64,000 nucleotides of DNA from Streptomyces canus (GCF_030816965.1 NZ_JAUSYQ010000002.1:992001-1056000), one strand, 5' to 3'; positions 33,787 to 42,763 are shown, numbered from the stretch's first letter. The notes: generated by a model not told the origin, from the sequence alone. A program made the numbers and translations.

Positions 33787-35454
33787 TCAGCTCTTGACGT
33801 ACACGTGGACGAGGCTGGGCTCGGCGAGGATGGGGTCCGGGATGACCCCGCCGACCTTGGAGCCCGCCAGTTCGCTGAAGTTCATGTACATCAGCGGGAC
33901 CACCGCGGCGTCCTTCATGATCTGCTCGTCCAGAGCGCCGTAGGCGGCGTCGGCCTGCTTGACGTCGGTCATCTTGGCGATCTTGTCGATCTGCGCGTTG
34001 ACCGCGGGGTCGTTCAGGTAGGCCAGGTCCTGGTTGGACTGCGGCAGCTTGGCGATCTGCCGTCCGTCGAAGAGCACGGGCAGCACGGTGGAGGCGTTCG
34101 GCCAGTCCGCGATCCAGTCGACCCAGCTCAGGTCGTACTGGTTCTTCACGTTGTCGATCGTGCTGAAGTAGTTCGCCGCGTCGATCGGCGTGATGTTCAC
34201 GGTGATGCCGATCTTCCCGAGCGAGGCCTTCACCGCGTCGGCGAAGTGCTCCTCGGTCGTGGTGTTCTCCACCGCCAGCGACATGGTGATCTTGGGGTTC
34301 CCGGCCTGCTTCATGAGCGCCTGGGCCTTGGTGAGGTCGCCCGCGGGGTTGGTGCTGTAGAGGTTGAACTTCTGGTAGCCGTCGATGCCGGGGCTGAGCA
34401 TGGTGCTCGCGTAGTCGCCGTACGCCGAGCCACCGAACGCGCCGCGGACGGTCGTCTTGTCGATCGCGTCCTCGATGGCCTGACGGACCTTCAGGTCCTT
34501 GACCCGGGTGGTGTTGATCGCGAGGTAGTTGATGCCAGGGGCCGGGATCTTGTAGAGGCGTGACTTCAGTGACGGGTCGCTGGAGATCGTCGTGAGGTCG
34601 GAGCCCGCGATCGGCCACTGCATGATCGAGGTCTGGGCGGCGCCGGCGTCGGACTTGATCTGCTGGTCGATCGCCGACTGGTCCTGGCCGAGTTTCACGT
34701 CGATCTCATTGACGTTCTGCTGCCGGATCGGGTCGGTCGACTGCTTCCAGCGCGTGTTCTTGGCGAGGACGACTTCCTTGTTCTTGGTGTACGACTTGAT
34801 CATGTACGGCCCGTCGGACCAGACGTGTGTGTCGTACGTGGACCCCGTGTCGTGGGCCTTGGGCACCCCGGACCAGCCGGGCATGGCGGTGGTCTCGTTG
34901 AAGTCCGCGACGGGCTGGACGAGATGGAACACGATCGTGGACGCGTCGGGCGTCTGGATGGAGGCGAGCTCCTTGCCCGAGTAGGGCCCCTTGTAGGAGG
35001 AGCCGCCGACCAGCCACTGACTGGCGTACGGCGGACCGCCGTTGATGTCGGGCGAGAAGGCCCGCTCGACGCCGTACTTGACGTCCTGCGCCGTGACCGC
35101 CGTGCCGTCCTGCCACACGACGCCCTTGCGCAGGTGGAAGGTCCACACCGTGTCGCCCTTGCTGGGTGTTCCCGTGTCGGTGGCCAGATCGCCGACGAGC
35201 TTGGGCTGGGAACCCGTCTCGTCCCATCCGGTCAGGGTGCGCACGAGCTCCTGGTCCATGCTCGAACCCTCGGTCGTGTAGACGCGCTGCGGGTCGAGGT
35301 GGTCGAAGTCGGCGTGGTCTAGGACGGTCAGCGTGCCGCCCTTGGTCGGGGAGCCGCTCCCGGTGGTGCTGGAGGAGCCCCCGCATGCGGTGGCCCCCAG
35401 GGCGATCGCCACGGCGGTGGCCGCGAGCGCGATCGAGCGCCTTCTGCGCGTCAT
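33787..35454 (-). CDS. peptide ABC transporter substrate-binding lipoprotein (SBP family 5)
   Basis: 555 residues from ATG 35454. A lipoprotein signal ends at Cys24 (ALGATACGG), anchoring it outside the membrane. The family 5 binding-protein motifs are present: GGTLTVLDHADFDHLDPQ, VWTFHLRKGVVWQDGTAVTA, and the late PNASTVLPVLFDG. It captures oligopeptides or related solutes. Unusually it lies second in the operon, after the DppC-type permease rather than first; the downstream hairpin probably keeps its mRNA abundant. Confidence 0.93.
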   Translation of the reverse strand: MTRRRRSIALAATAVAIALGATACGGSSSTTGSGSPTKGGTLTVLDHADFDHLDPQRVYTTEGSSMDQELVRTLTGWDETGSQPKLVGDLATDTGTPSKGDTVWTFHLRKGVVWQDGTAVTAQDVKYGVERAFSPDINGGPPYASQWLVGGSSYKGPYSGKELASIQTPDASTIVFHLVQPVADFNETTAMPGWSGVPKAHDTGSTYDTHVWSDGPYMIKSYTKNKEVVLAKNTRWKQSTDPIRQQNVNEIDVKLGQDQSAIDQQIKSDAGAAQTSIMQWPIAGSDLTTISSDPSLKSRLYKIPAPGINYLAINTTRVKDLKVRQAIEDAIDKTTVRGAFGGSAYGDYASTMLSPGIDGYQKFNLYSTNPAGDLTKAQALMKQAGNPKITMSLAVENTTTEEHFADAVKASLGKIGITVNITPIDAANYFSTIDNVKNQYDLSWVDWIADWPNASTVLPVLFDGRQIAKLPQSNQDLAYLNDPAVNAQIDKIAKMTDVKQADAAYGALDEQIMKDAAVVPLMYMNFSELAGSKVGGVIPDPILAEPSLVHVYVKS

Positions 35455-35533
35455 TGGGTAACACTCCGTTCTTCTACGGCTCGGCGGTGCGACCCAAGTG
35501 GGGCCGTGCGTGCCGGTGTTGAGGGGGACCGCG

Positions 35534-36562
35534 TCAGCTGCGGGCCGCGCGGGGATCGAGGGCGTCCCGGACTCCGTCTCCGAGGAGGTTGAGCCCGAGG
35601 ACGAGGACCAGGAGCAGGACGCCGGGGACGAACAGGTACATCGGGTCCTGGAGGAAGTACTGGGACGCGTCCGACAGCAGCGCTCCCCAGTCCGGATTGG
35701 GCGGGATGACACCCACGCCGAGGTACGACAGGGCCGCCTCGGTGGTGATGTTCTGGGGGACGGCCAGCGCGAAGGAGATCAGGACCGGCGCCCACAGGTT
35801 CGGCAGCAGCTGGCGGAAGAGGATGTGCCACCGGCCGGCGCTCATGATCCGCGCGGCGTCGACGAACTCCCGCTCCCGCAGCGACAGGACCTGCCCGCGC
35901 ACCAGCCGGGCGGTGTAGGCCCAGGCGAACACCGCGATGTTGAGGACGAGGACCAGCAGCCGGAGGTTCTCGTCGGTGCCGCCGTGGCTGTTGGTCTGCA
36001 TCGCGTTCTGGATGACCGGGGTCAGCGCGATGATGAACAGCAGTTGCGGGAAGGCCAGCATCACGTCCATGATCCGCGACAGCACGGAGTCGACCCAGCC
36101 GCCGGAGTACCCCGCGGCGAGGCCCGCCACGACACCGACGACGGTGGACAGCACGGCCGAGGCGAAGCCGACGAGGAGCGAGGTGCGCAGGCCGTAGACG
36201 ATCCGGGCGAACAGGTCGTAGCCCGTGCCCGGTTCGACCCCCAGCAGGTGGGTGAGGCCGATGCCGCCCAGCGCGCCGCGCGGGAAGTTGCCGGTGTCCG
36301 GGTCGATCGCCTTGCCGTCGGGGGTGATCGGCCCCCAGCCGGTGGTCGCCGTCAGGACCGGAGCCAGCAGCGCGACCAGGATGAACAGGACGGTGATCAC
36401 GAACGCGATCAGGGTGACCTTGTCCCGTCTGATGCGCCGCCAGGCCATACGGGCGGGCGAACGCCCGGTGATGACCGCGTCGTCGCTCCGCGGGTGCGGC
36501 GACGGTTCACCGGCTTGGGTGGTGCCGGTGTCGGCGGGCATCGGCTGCTGTTGCGTCGTCAT
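35534..36562 (-). CDS. peptide ABC transporter permease (DppC type)
   Basis: About 342 residues from ATG 36562 (MTTQQQPMPADTGTT). The DppC-type N-terminal oligopeptide permease domain (WRRIRRDKVTLIAFVITV), a periplasmic region with GTDxxGRD-like sequence (LLGVEPGTGYDLFARIVYG) and five further membrane segments with the EAA loop (DAARIMSAGRWHILFRQLLP). It is the first gene of the transporter operon, 79 bp before the binding-protein gene. The promoter candidate at 36704-36733 gives a leader of about 135 bases. Confidence 0.92.
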   Translation of the reverse strand: MTTQQQPMPADTGTTQAGEPSPHPRSDDAVITGRSPARMAWRRIRRDKVTLIAFVITVLFILVALLAPVLTATTGWGPITPDGKAIDPDTGNFPRGALGGIGLTHLLGVEPGTGYDLFARIVYGLRTSLLVGFASAVLSTVVGVVAGLAAGYSGGWVDSVLSRIMDVMLAFPQLLFIIALTPVIQNAMQTNSHGGTDENLRLLVLVLNIAVFAWAYTARLVRGQVLSLREREFVDAARIMSAGRWHILFRQLLPNLWAPVLISFALAVPQNITTEAALSYLGVGVIPPNPDWGALLSDASQYFLQDPMYLFVPGVLLLVLVLGLNLLGDGVRDALDPRAARS

Positions 36563-36703
36563 CGTGCGGACGTCCCGGGGATGTGCTGGGGTCGGCGCGG
36601 AGTTTTCGCCGTCGCCGGCGGACAGGGTCTCGTCATGGGGCTGTCGTTCTCCGGGGGAGAGACGGCGGTCGCCGGCCGTTGTCGGCGCCGTGAGACTGAG
36701 CGG

Positions 36704-36733
36704 ACTGTCGCAACACGCCGAGAGTCCGGTCAA
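36704..36733 (-). promoter_or_regulatory. candidate promoter of the peptide transporter operon
   Basis: On the minus strand TTGACC (36733-36728), an 18-bp spacer and GACAGT (36709-36704). The rest of the 371-bp gap 36563-36933 contains the NUDIX gene terminator, a short repeat (TCGAACATG twice near 36868 and 36879) and nothing else I can name. Confidence 0.5.
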
Positions 36734-36891
36734 GGCAGAAAATGACCGAAAGCGGATTGTTTGCGCTCGTTGCCAAGAGTTGACGAGGGCGGGACGTTTC
36801 GTTAGCTCTCATATGGAGGTATCGCGACGATTCCCTTGGCTTGTTCTCGCCCTCCGCTTGCCTGAGTCGAACATGCCTCGAACATGGCGAA

Positions 36892-36920
36892 GCCCCGTCG
36901 GCACCGCATGCCGACGGGGC
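36892..36920 (-). terminator. terminator of the P-loop/NUDIX gene
   Basis: GCCCCGTCGGC (36892-36902) and GCCGACGGGGC (36910-36920) form a perfect 11-bp stem with a seven-base loop, 14 bases after the gene's stop on the minus strand. Confidence 0.75.
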
Positions 36921-36933
36921 CTACCCCCGGACG

Positions 36934-37974
36934 TCAGCCGAACGGAACCCCGGCTTCCAGGTAGAGCGCGGCCCCGCGTTCCCGGGCCCGCAGCGCCCAC
37001 CGCAACCGCTCGTAGCGCACCGGCGGCAACAGCTCGGCGGCCTCCTCCTCGCTGGCGAAACACCAGCCGCGCAGCTCGGGACCGGGCAGCAGAACCGCCT
37101 GTGCCCGGGCGGAGTCCAGCCGGCCGCCGTCGAAGAGGAGGCGCAGTCCGCCGTATCCGGGAGGCGCGGGCGGCTCCCAGTCGACGACGAGGAGACGCGG
37201 TACGTCCTCCAGCTGGATGCCGGTCTCCTCGGCGACCTCGCGCACACCGGCCCGGGCAGGCGCCTCACCGGGCTCGACGACACCGCCGGGGAACTCCCAG
37301 CCGGCCTTGTAGGTGGGGTCGACGAGCAGCACCCGGTCCTGCTCGTCGAAGAGAAGGACCCCGGCGGCCACGGTCTCGGCGCTGGGCTCGGGGGTCTGCA
37401 CGATGTCGCACACCGGCACGGTCCCGGCGCCGAGGTCCTCGGCGATGCGGGCGGCCGTCTCGTACGGGGTGAGCGCGCCGGTGTCGATCAGGTGGGCGTC
37501 GGCGGTGAGCCAGGAGGCGAGGGCTGCCCGGTAGGGCGCGATGTGGTCGTACGCCCAATGCCCCTGCCCCATCTCGCCCGGTGGAAGGGTAGGCGGGGTC
37601 TCCCGCCTGGCTATTCGCTCGCGCAGGATCGTTTCCGCCGGAGCGAGGAGAACATGCCGGACGGCGATCCGGCGGGCGGCGAGGCCGCCGAAGATCTCGT
37701 CGCGGTACTCCTGGCGCAGCAGGGTCAGGGGGACCACGAGGGTCCCGCCGAGCTCGGCGAGCATCGCGGCCGCCGTGTCGATCACCAGACGTCGCCAGAT
37801 CGGCAGGTCCTGGACGTCGCCGACCTCGGTGAGGTGCTTGGGCGGCAGCAGACGCACGACCGCCGCGCCGATGTCCTCGGGGTCGAAGAGCGTGCTGTTC
37901 GGGATCAGTTCGATCAGTTCCCGTGCGGCGGTGGTCTTCCCCGCACCGAACGCGCCGTTGATCCAGACGATCAC
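36934..37974 (-). CDS. fusion of a P-loop kinase-like domain and a NUDIX hydrolase
   Basis: 346 residues from GTG 37974 with GGGGAG upstream. Residues 1-180 form a small nucleoside-triphosphate-binding domain like TmrB/AAA_33 kinases: Walker A GAFGAGKTTAARE at the very N-terminus, FDPEDIGAAV, and a DTGALTPYETAARI end. Residues about 200-335 are a NUDIX domain with a perfect NUDIX box (GVVEPGE...REVAEETGI; G-x5-E-x7-REUxEExGU). NUDIX enzymes cleave nucleoside diphosphates linked to other groups. The joint role may be nucleotide or antibiotic phosphate metabolism; substrate unknown. A single gene with its own terminator. Confidence 0.87.
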   Translation of the reverse strand: MIVWINGAFGAGKTTAARELIELIPNSTLFDPEDIGAAVVRLLPPKHLTEVGDVQDLPIWRRLVIDTAAAMLAELGGTLVVPLTLLRQEYRDEIFGGLAARRIAVRHVLLAPAETILRERIARRETPPTLPPGEMGQGHWAYDHIAPYRAALASWLTADAHLIDTGALTPYETAARIAEDLGAGTVPVCDIVQTPEPSAETVAAGVLLFDEQDRVLLVDPTYKAGWEFPGGVVEPGEAPARAGVREVAEETGIQLEDVPRLLVVDWEPPAPPGYGGLRLLFDGGRLDSARAQAVLLPGPELRGWCFASEEEAAELLPPVRYERLRWALRARERGAALYLEAGVPFG

Positions 37975-38060
37975 GGACTCCCCCTCTTCTGTTGGGCCCC
38001 CTGAGGCTTGCCCGCTCCACCCTGCCACGGAAACCAGCCGCAGATGAGGGCGCACGAACG

Positions 38061-38099
38061 CGGCACCGGGGCCCCTCGTCCAGAGGGGCCCCGGTGCCG
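38061..38099 (-). terminator. terminator of the small secreted protein gene
   Basis: Arms 38061-38077 and 38083-38099 form a perfect 17-bp stem (CGGCACCGGGGCCCCTC and its complement) with the five-base loop GTCCA. It lies 18 bases beyond the stop codon at 38118 on the minus strand. Confidence 0.75.
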
Positions 38100-38117
38100 C
38101 GGTCCGCGCAGGCCTTG

Positions 38118-38312
38118 TCAGCCGTTCCCCCCGAGGGCGGTCCCGTCCACGCCGTCCGGACTGTCGCCGGCGACGGTGTGGTCGAGGGTGCTGAGGGTCT
38201 TGTCGACGTCGACGTGGTCGAGGTCCTCACCCAGGGCGTGCGAGGGAGTGACTGCCGCGACGACGAAGCCGGTGGCGAGGGAGGCGATGGCGAGCATGCT
38301 GCGCTTCTTCAT
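38118..38312 (-). CDS. small secreted protein of unknown function
   Basis: 64 residues. An N-terminal signal peptide (MKKRSMLAIASLATGFVVAA, then SHA cleavage site) leaves a mature peptide of about 38 residues, acidic and Gly-rich (ALGEDLDHVDVDKTLSTLD, GDSPDGVDGTALGGNG), with no Cys. It has good coding bias, a clear terminator and its own start, so it is likely a real gene. Such tiny secreted peptides are common in Streptomyces and mostly unstudied. No chaplin or SapB motif is seen. Confidence 0.7.
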   Translation of the reverse strand: MKKRSMLAIASLATGFVVAAVTPSHALGEDLDHVDVDKTLSTLDHTVAGDSPDGVDGTALGGNG

Positions 38313-38464
38313 GGCCTGATCAACGTCGCCGGACGGAATGGGTCACGCTGCCCTACGCGCGCCGCTCTCTTCCACCACAGTCCAACAGGTCCTACCTTTA
38401 ACCCACACCGAATGACGCGTACATGCCGTCATCGCACCTTCTGCCGGTTCGGAGGAACGTAACG

Positions 38465-40477
38465 ATGCGTCACCTTCACACCCGCACAACCCGCCGAAGG
38501 ACGGTCGCCGCACTCACCGTGCTGCTGTTCGCGGTGTCCGGGGCCCCCGCCGTCGCGGACGAGGAGGGGCCGACGTCACCCGCCCTGGCCGACGGCCTGG
38601 CCCTCACCCCGCCCATGGGCTTCAACAACTGGAACTCCACCCACTGCCGGGCCGAGTTCAATGAGTCCATGGTCAAGGGCATCGCGGACATCTTCGTCGA
38701 GAAGGGCCTCAAGGACGCCGGGTACCAGTACGTCAACCTCGACGACTGCTGGGCCCTGCCGGCCCGGGACGCGGACGGCAAGCTCGTCCCGGACCCGGCC
38801 CGCTTCCCGAACGGCATCAAGGCCGTCGCCGACTATGTGCACTCCAAGGGTCTCAAACTCGGCATCTACTCCAGCGCTGGCACGAAGACGTGCAGCAGCT
38901 CCGGCTTCCCGGGTGCGCTGGGCCACGAGTACAGCGACGCCCAGCAGTTCGCGGACTGGGGCGTCGACTACCTCAAGTACGACAACTGCAACAACCAGGG
39001 CGTGGACGCCAAGCTGCGCTACACGACCATGCGCGACGCCCTGAAGGCGACCGGCAGACCGATCGTCTACAGCATCTGCGAATGGGGCCAGAACAAGCCC
39101 TGGGAGTGGGCCGCCGACGTCGGCCACCTGTGGCGCACCACCGGCGACATCAGCGACACCTGGGGCTCGATGCTCTCGATCCTCAAGCAGAACCTGCCCC
39201 TCGCGCCCCACGCGGGCCCCGGGCACTGGAACGACCCCGACATGCTGGAGGTCGGCAACGGCGGCATGACGGCCACCGAGTACCGCTCGCACTTCTCGAT
39301 GTGGTCGGTCATGGCGGCCCCCCTGCTCATCGGCAGCGACCTGCGCACGGTCTCCGACGAGACCTTCGAGATCCTCGGCAACAAGGAGGTCATCGCCGTC
39401 GACCAGGACCCCCTGGGCAAGCAGGGATCCGTCATCTCCTCCGGGGGCGGACGCTGGGTCGTCGCCAAGGAGATGAAGGACGGCAGCCGCGCGGTCGCCC
39501 TGTTCAACGAGTCGGGCAGCCCGCAGCGCATCGCCACCACCGCCGCGGCCCTCGGCCTGCCCGACGCCGCCGCGTACACCCTGCGCGACCTGTGGCAGCA
39601 CAAGAGCTACAACACGGCGGGCACGATCTCGGCGACCGTCCCCGCGCACGGAACGGTCCTCGTACGGGTCTTTGCCGACCGCAGGTGGACCCAGCACCCG
39701 CCCGCCGTCGAACTCGGCCTGGACGGCAGTCCGTTGGTCCAGGCCGGCACGCGGGCCCCGTTGACGACGACCGTCACCGACCTGGGACGCACCCCGGCCG
39801 GGCAGGTCTCCGTACGGCTGTCCGGCCCGGGGGGCTGGGCTGTGAAGCCGACCTCGCCGACCACCTCCGCAGCCCTGTCCACGGGCCGCTCGCTGCGCAC
39901 GACGTGGACGGTCACCGCTCCACAGGGGACGCCGACGGGGTCGTACGACCTGACGCTCAAGGCGAGTTACCGCTCACCGGCCGGTGTCCGGGTCGAGAAC
40001 GTCCTGCCGTTCACCGCGACCGTGGTGGTGCCGCCGCCGACGGGGACCTCAGAACTCGGTGACCTTCCGTGGCTGTCGGCCGCCAACGGCTACGGTCCCG
40101 TGGAACGCAACACCAGCAACGGGGAGAGCTCCGCGGGCGACGGTCATCCGATCACCATGGGCGGGGTGGTCTACGCCAAGGGGCTCGGCGTGCACGCGGA
40201 GAGCGCCGTCGAGTACTACACGGGCGCGGCCTGCGAGACCGTCACCGCCGACGTCGGCGTCGACGACGAGAAGGGCGCGAACGGCACCGTCGCCTTCGAG
40301 GTCTGGGCGGACGGCACCAAGGTGGCGTCCACCGGCGTCCTCACCAACGCCATGCCGGCCGAGCCGCTCACCGCGGACATCACCGGCGCCCGGCTGGTCC
40401 GGCTCGTCGTCACCGACGGCGGGGACGGCATCGACTCGGACCACGCGGACTGGGCGGACGCGCGGTTGAGCTGCTGA
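38465..40477 (+). CDS. secreted GH27 alpha-galactosidase with NEW3 and NPCBM domains
   Basis: 670 residues from ATG 38465, GGAGG upstream. A Sec signal peptide (about 31 residues) precedes a GH27 catalytic barrel: TPPMGFNNWNSTHC, nucleophile Asp in YLKYDNCNNQG, acid/base Asp in HLWRTTGDI, and GHWNDPDMLEVGN. After a beta-sandwich comes a NEW3-like domain (about 420-530) and a C-terminal NPCBM sugar-binding domain (SAANGYGPVERNTSNG, YAKGLGVHAES). It releases galactose from galactomannans or raffinose-type sugars outside the cell. The ROK kinase and LacI regulator downstream are convergent/nearby and may form a sugar-use locus. Confidence 0.93.
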   Translation: MRHLHTRTTRRRTVAALTVLLFAVSGAPAVADEEGPTSPALADGLALTPPMGFNNWNSTHCRAEFNESMVKGIADIFVEKGLKDAGYQYVNLDDCWALPARDADGKLVPDPARFPNGIKAVADYVHSKGLKLGIYSSAGTKTCSSSGFPGALGHEYSDAQQFADWGVDYLKYDNCNNQGVDAKLRYTTMRDALKATGRPIVYSICEWGQNKPWEWAADVGHLWRTTGDISDTWGSMLSILKQNLPLAPHAGPGHWNDPDMLEVGNGGMTATEYRSHFSMWSVMAAPLLIGSDLRTVSDETFEILGNKEVIAVDQDPLGKQGSVISSGGGRWVVAKEMKDGSRAVALFNESGSPQRIATTAAALGLPDAAAYTLRDLWQHKSYNTAGTISATVPAHGTVLVRVFADRRWTQHPPAVELGLDGSPLVQAGTRAPLTTTVTDLGRTPAGQVSVRLSGPGGWAVKPTSPTTSAALSTGRSLRTTWTVTAPQGTPTGSYDLTLKASYRSPAGVRVENVLPFTATVVVPPPTGTSELGDLPWLSAANGYGPVERNTSNGESSAGDGHPITMGGVVYAKGLGVHAESAVEYYTGAACETVTADVGVDDEKGANGTVAFEVWADGTKVASTGVLTNAMPAEPLTADITGARLVRLVVTDGGDGIDSDHADWADARLSC

Positions 40478-40482
40478 CGGCG

Positions 40483-40516
40483 CTTGGTGGCCGGGTCTTC
40501 GGACCCGGCCGCCAAG
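40483..40516. terminator. bidirectional terminator with UUCG tetraloop
   Basis: CTTGGTGGCCGGGTC (40483-40497) pairs with GACCCGGCCGCCAAG-type sequence (40502-40516) around a TTCG loop, one T-G wobble. It lies between the alpha-galactosidase stop (40477) and the end of the convergent ROK gene (40562). Confidence 0.82.
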
Positions 40517-40561
40517 TGAACGTTTCCGCCGACATCGCCGGCGCCTCGCACCGCCTCGGCG

Positions 40562-41512
40562 TCAGACCGCCGCTGCCGTGTCCGCCTGCTTCGCGAGCGC
40601 CGCCGCGGCTGCGCCGACCAGCCCCGCGTCCGTGCCCATCTGGGCGGGCACGATCGTCAGGCGCTGGACGAAGGAGAGCGTCGCGTAGTCGCCCAGCGCC
40701 TTGCGCAGCGGTTCGAAGAGGACGTCACCCGCCTTGCCGACCCCGCCGCCGATGACGGCGATGTCGATCTCGACGAGGGTCGCGGTGGCGGCGATGCCGG
40801 CGGCGAGCGCCTGGGCGGCCCGCTGGAAGGAGGCCACGGCGACCGGATCGCCGCCCCGGGCAGCGTCGGCCACCGCGGCGGCGGACGTGTCGCCGTCAGG
40901 ACCGGGCCGCCAGCCGTTCTCCAGTGCGCGCCGGGCGATGTTCGGACCGCTGGCTATGCGCTCCACACAGCCGCGCGCGCCGCACGGGCACGGGTCGCCG
41001 TCGAGGTCGACGCTGATGTGCCCGATGTGCCCGGCGTTGCCGGTGGGCCCGGCGTGCAGTTGGCCGTTCAGCACCAGCCCGCCTCCCACACCGGTCGACA
41101 CGACCATGCACAGCGCGTTGTCGTGACCACGGGCGGCGCCCTGCCAGTGCTCCGCCGCCGTGATGGCCACACCGTCGCCGATCAGCTCGACGGGGAGCCC
41201 TCCGGCCGCCTCGCGAACCCTGCTGACCAGCGGATAGTCGCGCCAACCGGGCACGTTCACCGGGCTCACGGTGCCGGTGGAGGCGTCCACCGGGCCCGCG
41301 CTGCCGATACCGAGGGCGCCCGCGCGTCCCCACAACGGCGAGTCCGTGAGCTCGCCGAGGGTCTCCACGACGGCGCGCATCACGGTGTCGCCGTCCTCCT
41401 GCGCGGGCGTGGCGCGCTGTGCCCGGAGCAGGATCCGGCCGTGGCCGTCCACCAGCGCTCCGGCGATCTTGGTGCCGCCGATGTCGAGCGCAGCCACGAG
41501 GTCGGTGTGCAT
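40562..41512 (-). CDS. ROK-family sugar kinase (glucokinase-like)
   Basis: 316 residues from ATG 41512. ROK signature and ATP/sugar motifs: ALDIGGTKIAGALVDGHG, GIGSAGPVDASTGTVSPV, STGVGGGLVLNGQLH, GNAGHIGHISVDLDGDPCPC (zinc-type CxCGxxGC in CPCGARGCVER), and VIGGGVGKAGD. It phosphorylates a hexose in the cytosol with ATP, most likely glucose or a related sugar; no HTH is present, so it is an enzyme rather than a ROK repressor. It is divergent from the LacI gene, with the operator at 41613 between them. Confidence 0.92.
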   Translation of the reverse strand: MHTDLVAALDIGGTKIAGALVDGHGRILLRAQRATPAQEDGDTVMRAVVETLGELTDSPLWGRAGALGIGSAGPVDASTGTVSPVNVPGWRDYPLVSRVREAAGGLPVELIGDGVAITAAEHWQGAARGHDNALCMVVSTGVGGGLVLNGQLHAGPTGNAGHIGHISVDLDGDPCPCGARGCVERIASGPNIARRALENGWRPGPDGDTSAAAVADAARGGDPVAVASFQRAAQALAAGIAATATLVEIDIAVIGGGVGKAGDVLFEPLRKALGDYATLSFVQRLTIVPAQMGTDAGLVGAAAAALAKQADTAAAV

Positions 41513-41612
41513 CAGTGTCAGTTCTCCCCGGTCAACCTTGAGGAATGGACAGGCCGGTCTCGCGGTGGGGGCGCCGGCCGACGGATTGCGGTGGACAGTG
41601 TCTCCCGCATCT

Positions 41613-41624
41613 GACAACGTTGTC
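41613..41624. promoter_or_regulatory. LacI-type operator GACAACGTTGTC
   Basis: A 12-bp perfect palindrome with the central CG that LacI-family HTHs contact. It lies between the divergent ROK kinase and LacI genes, 101 bp before the kinase start and about 84 bp before the LacI start. Confidence 0.75.
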
Positions 41625-41707
41625 CAGGCTCTATGCTCGACGCCATATCCTCATACAAAATCATGGACCGCCGCATCCCCGTCGACTACAGGACAGGACG
41701 CCGTATC

Positions 41708-42757
41708 GTGCCCGACACCCACAGCCGAGCAGACCGCCTCGCCACGAGCCGGTACGGCAACCGTCCGACCATGAAGGACGTGGCCGCGCGGGCCGGCGTC
41801 GGGCTCAAGACGGTCTCCCGTGTGGTCAACGGCGAACCGGGGGTCACACCCGAGACGGAGCACCGGGTGCGGGAGGCCATCGAGGCCCTCGGCTTCCGCC
41901 GCAACGACAGCGCGCGCGTCCTGCGCAAGGGCCGTACCGCCAGCATCGGCCTGGTCCTGGAGGACCTCGCCGACCCGTTCTACGGCCCCCTCAGCCGTGC
42001 GGTGGAGGAGGTGGCCCGGGCCAACGGCGCCCTGCTCATCAACGGCTCCAGCGCCGAGGACCCGGAGCGCGAGCAGGAACTGGTGCTGGCGCTGTGCGCC
42101 CGGCGCGTGGACGGCCTCGTGGTCATCCCGGCCGGTGACGACCACCGTTATCTGGAGCCGGAGCTGAAGGCGGGCGTGGCCACGGTGTTCGTGGACCGTC
42201 CGGCGGGCCGGATCGACGCCGACGTCGTCCTCTCCGACAACTTCGGCGGTGCCCGCGACGCCGTGGCCCACCTCATCGCCCATGGCCACCGGCGGATCGG
42301 TTTCATCGGCGACATGCCCCGTATCCACACGGCCGCCGAGCGGCTGCGCGGGTACCGGGCCGCCATGGAGGACGCCGGCATCGAGGTGGCGGACGCCTGG
42401 ACGTCGCTGGGTGTCACCGACCCGGTGCGGGTGCGCGGGGCGGCCGAGGGGATGCTCTCCGGCCCCTCCCCCGTCACCGCGATCTTCACCGGCAACAACC
42501 GGGTGACGGTCACCGTGATCCGTGTCCTGGCCGAACACACCCGCCGAGTCGCCCTCGTCGGCTTCGACGACATCGAACTCGCCGATCTGCTGCAGCCGGG
42601 CGTCACGGTCGTCGCCCAGGACGCTGCGACGCTGGGCCGTACGGCCGCCGAGCGGCTGTTCCGCCGGCTGGACGGCACGCTGCCGACGCCGGAGCGGATC
42701 GAACTGCCGACCCGGCTGATCACCCGGGGCTCGGGCGAGCTGCCGCCGGCGGACTGA
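41708..42757 (+). CDS. LacI-family transcriptional regulator
   Basis: About 349 residues from GTG 41708 (MPDTHSRADRLATS), though ATG 41633 and 41664 are also in frame. The HTH is complete: TMKDVAARAGVGLKTVSRVVNGE. The ligand domain follows (TASIGLVLEDLADPFYGPLS, DGLVVIPAG, GHRRIGFIGDM, AIFTGNNRVTVTVIRVL, LVGFDDIELADLL, RLITRG). It probably represses the divergent ROK kinase and itself through GACAACGTTGTC, relieved by a sugar. The alpha-galactosidase beyond the kinase is a possible further target. Overall a standard full-length LacI. Confidence 0.9.
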   Translation: MPDTHSRADRLATSRYGNRPTMKDVAARAGVGLKTVSRVVNGEPGVTPETEHRVREAIEALGFRRNDSARVLRKGRTASIGLVLEDLADPFYGPLSRAVEEVARANGALLINGSSAEDPEREQELVLALCARRVDGLVVIPAGDDHRYLEPELKAGVATVFVDRPAGRIDADVVLSDNFGGARDAVAHLIAHGHRRIGFIGDMPRIHTAAERLRGYRAAMEDAGIEVADAWTSLGVTDPVRVRGAAEGMLSGPSPVTAIFTGNNRVTVTVIRVLAEHTRRVALVGFDDIELADLLQPGVTVVAQDAATLGRTAAERLFRRLDGTLPTPERIELPTRLITRGSGELPPAD

Positions 42758-42763
42758 GCAGCC

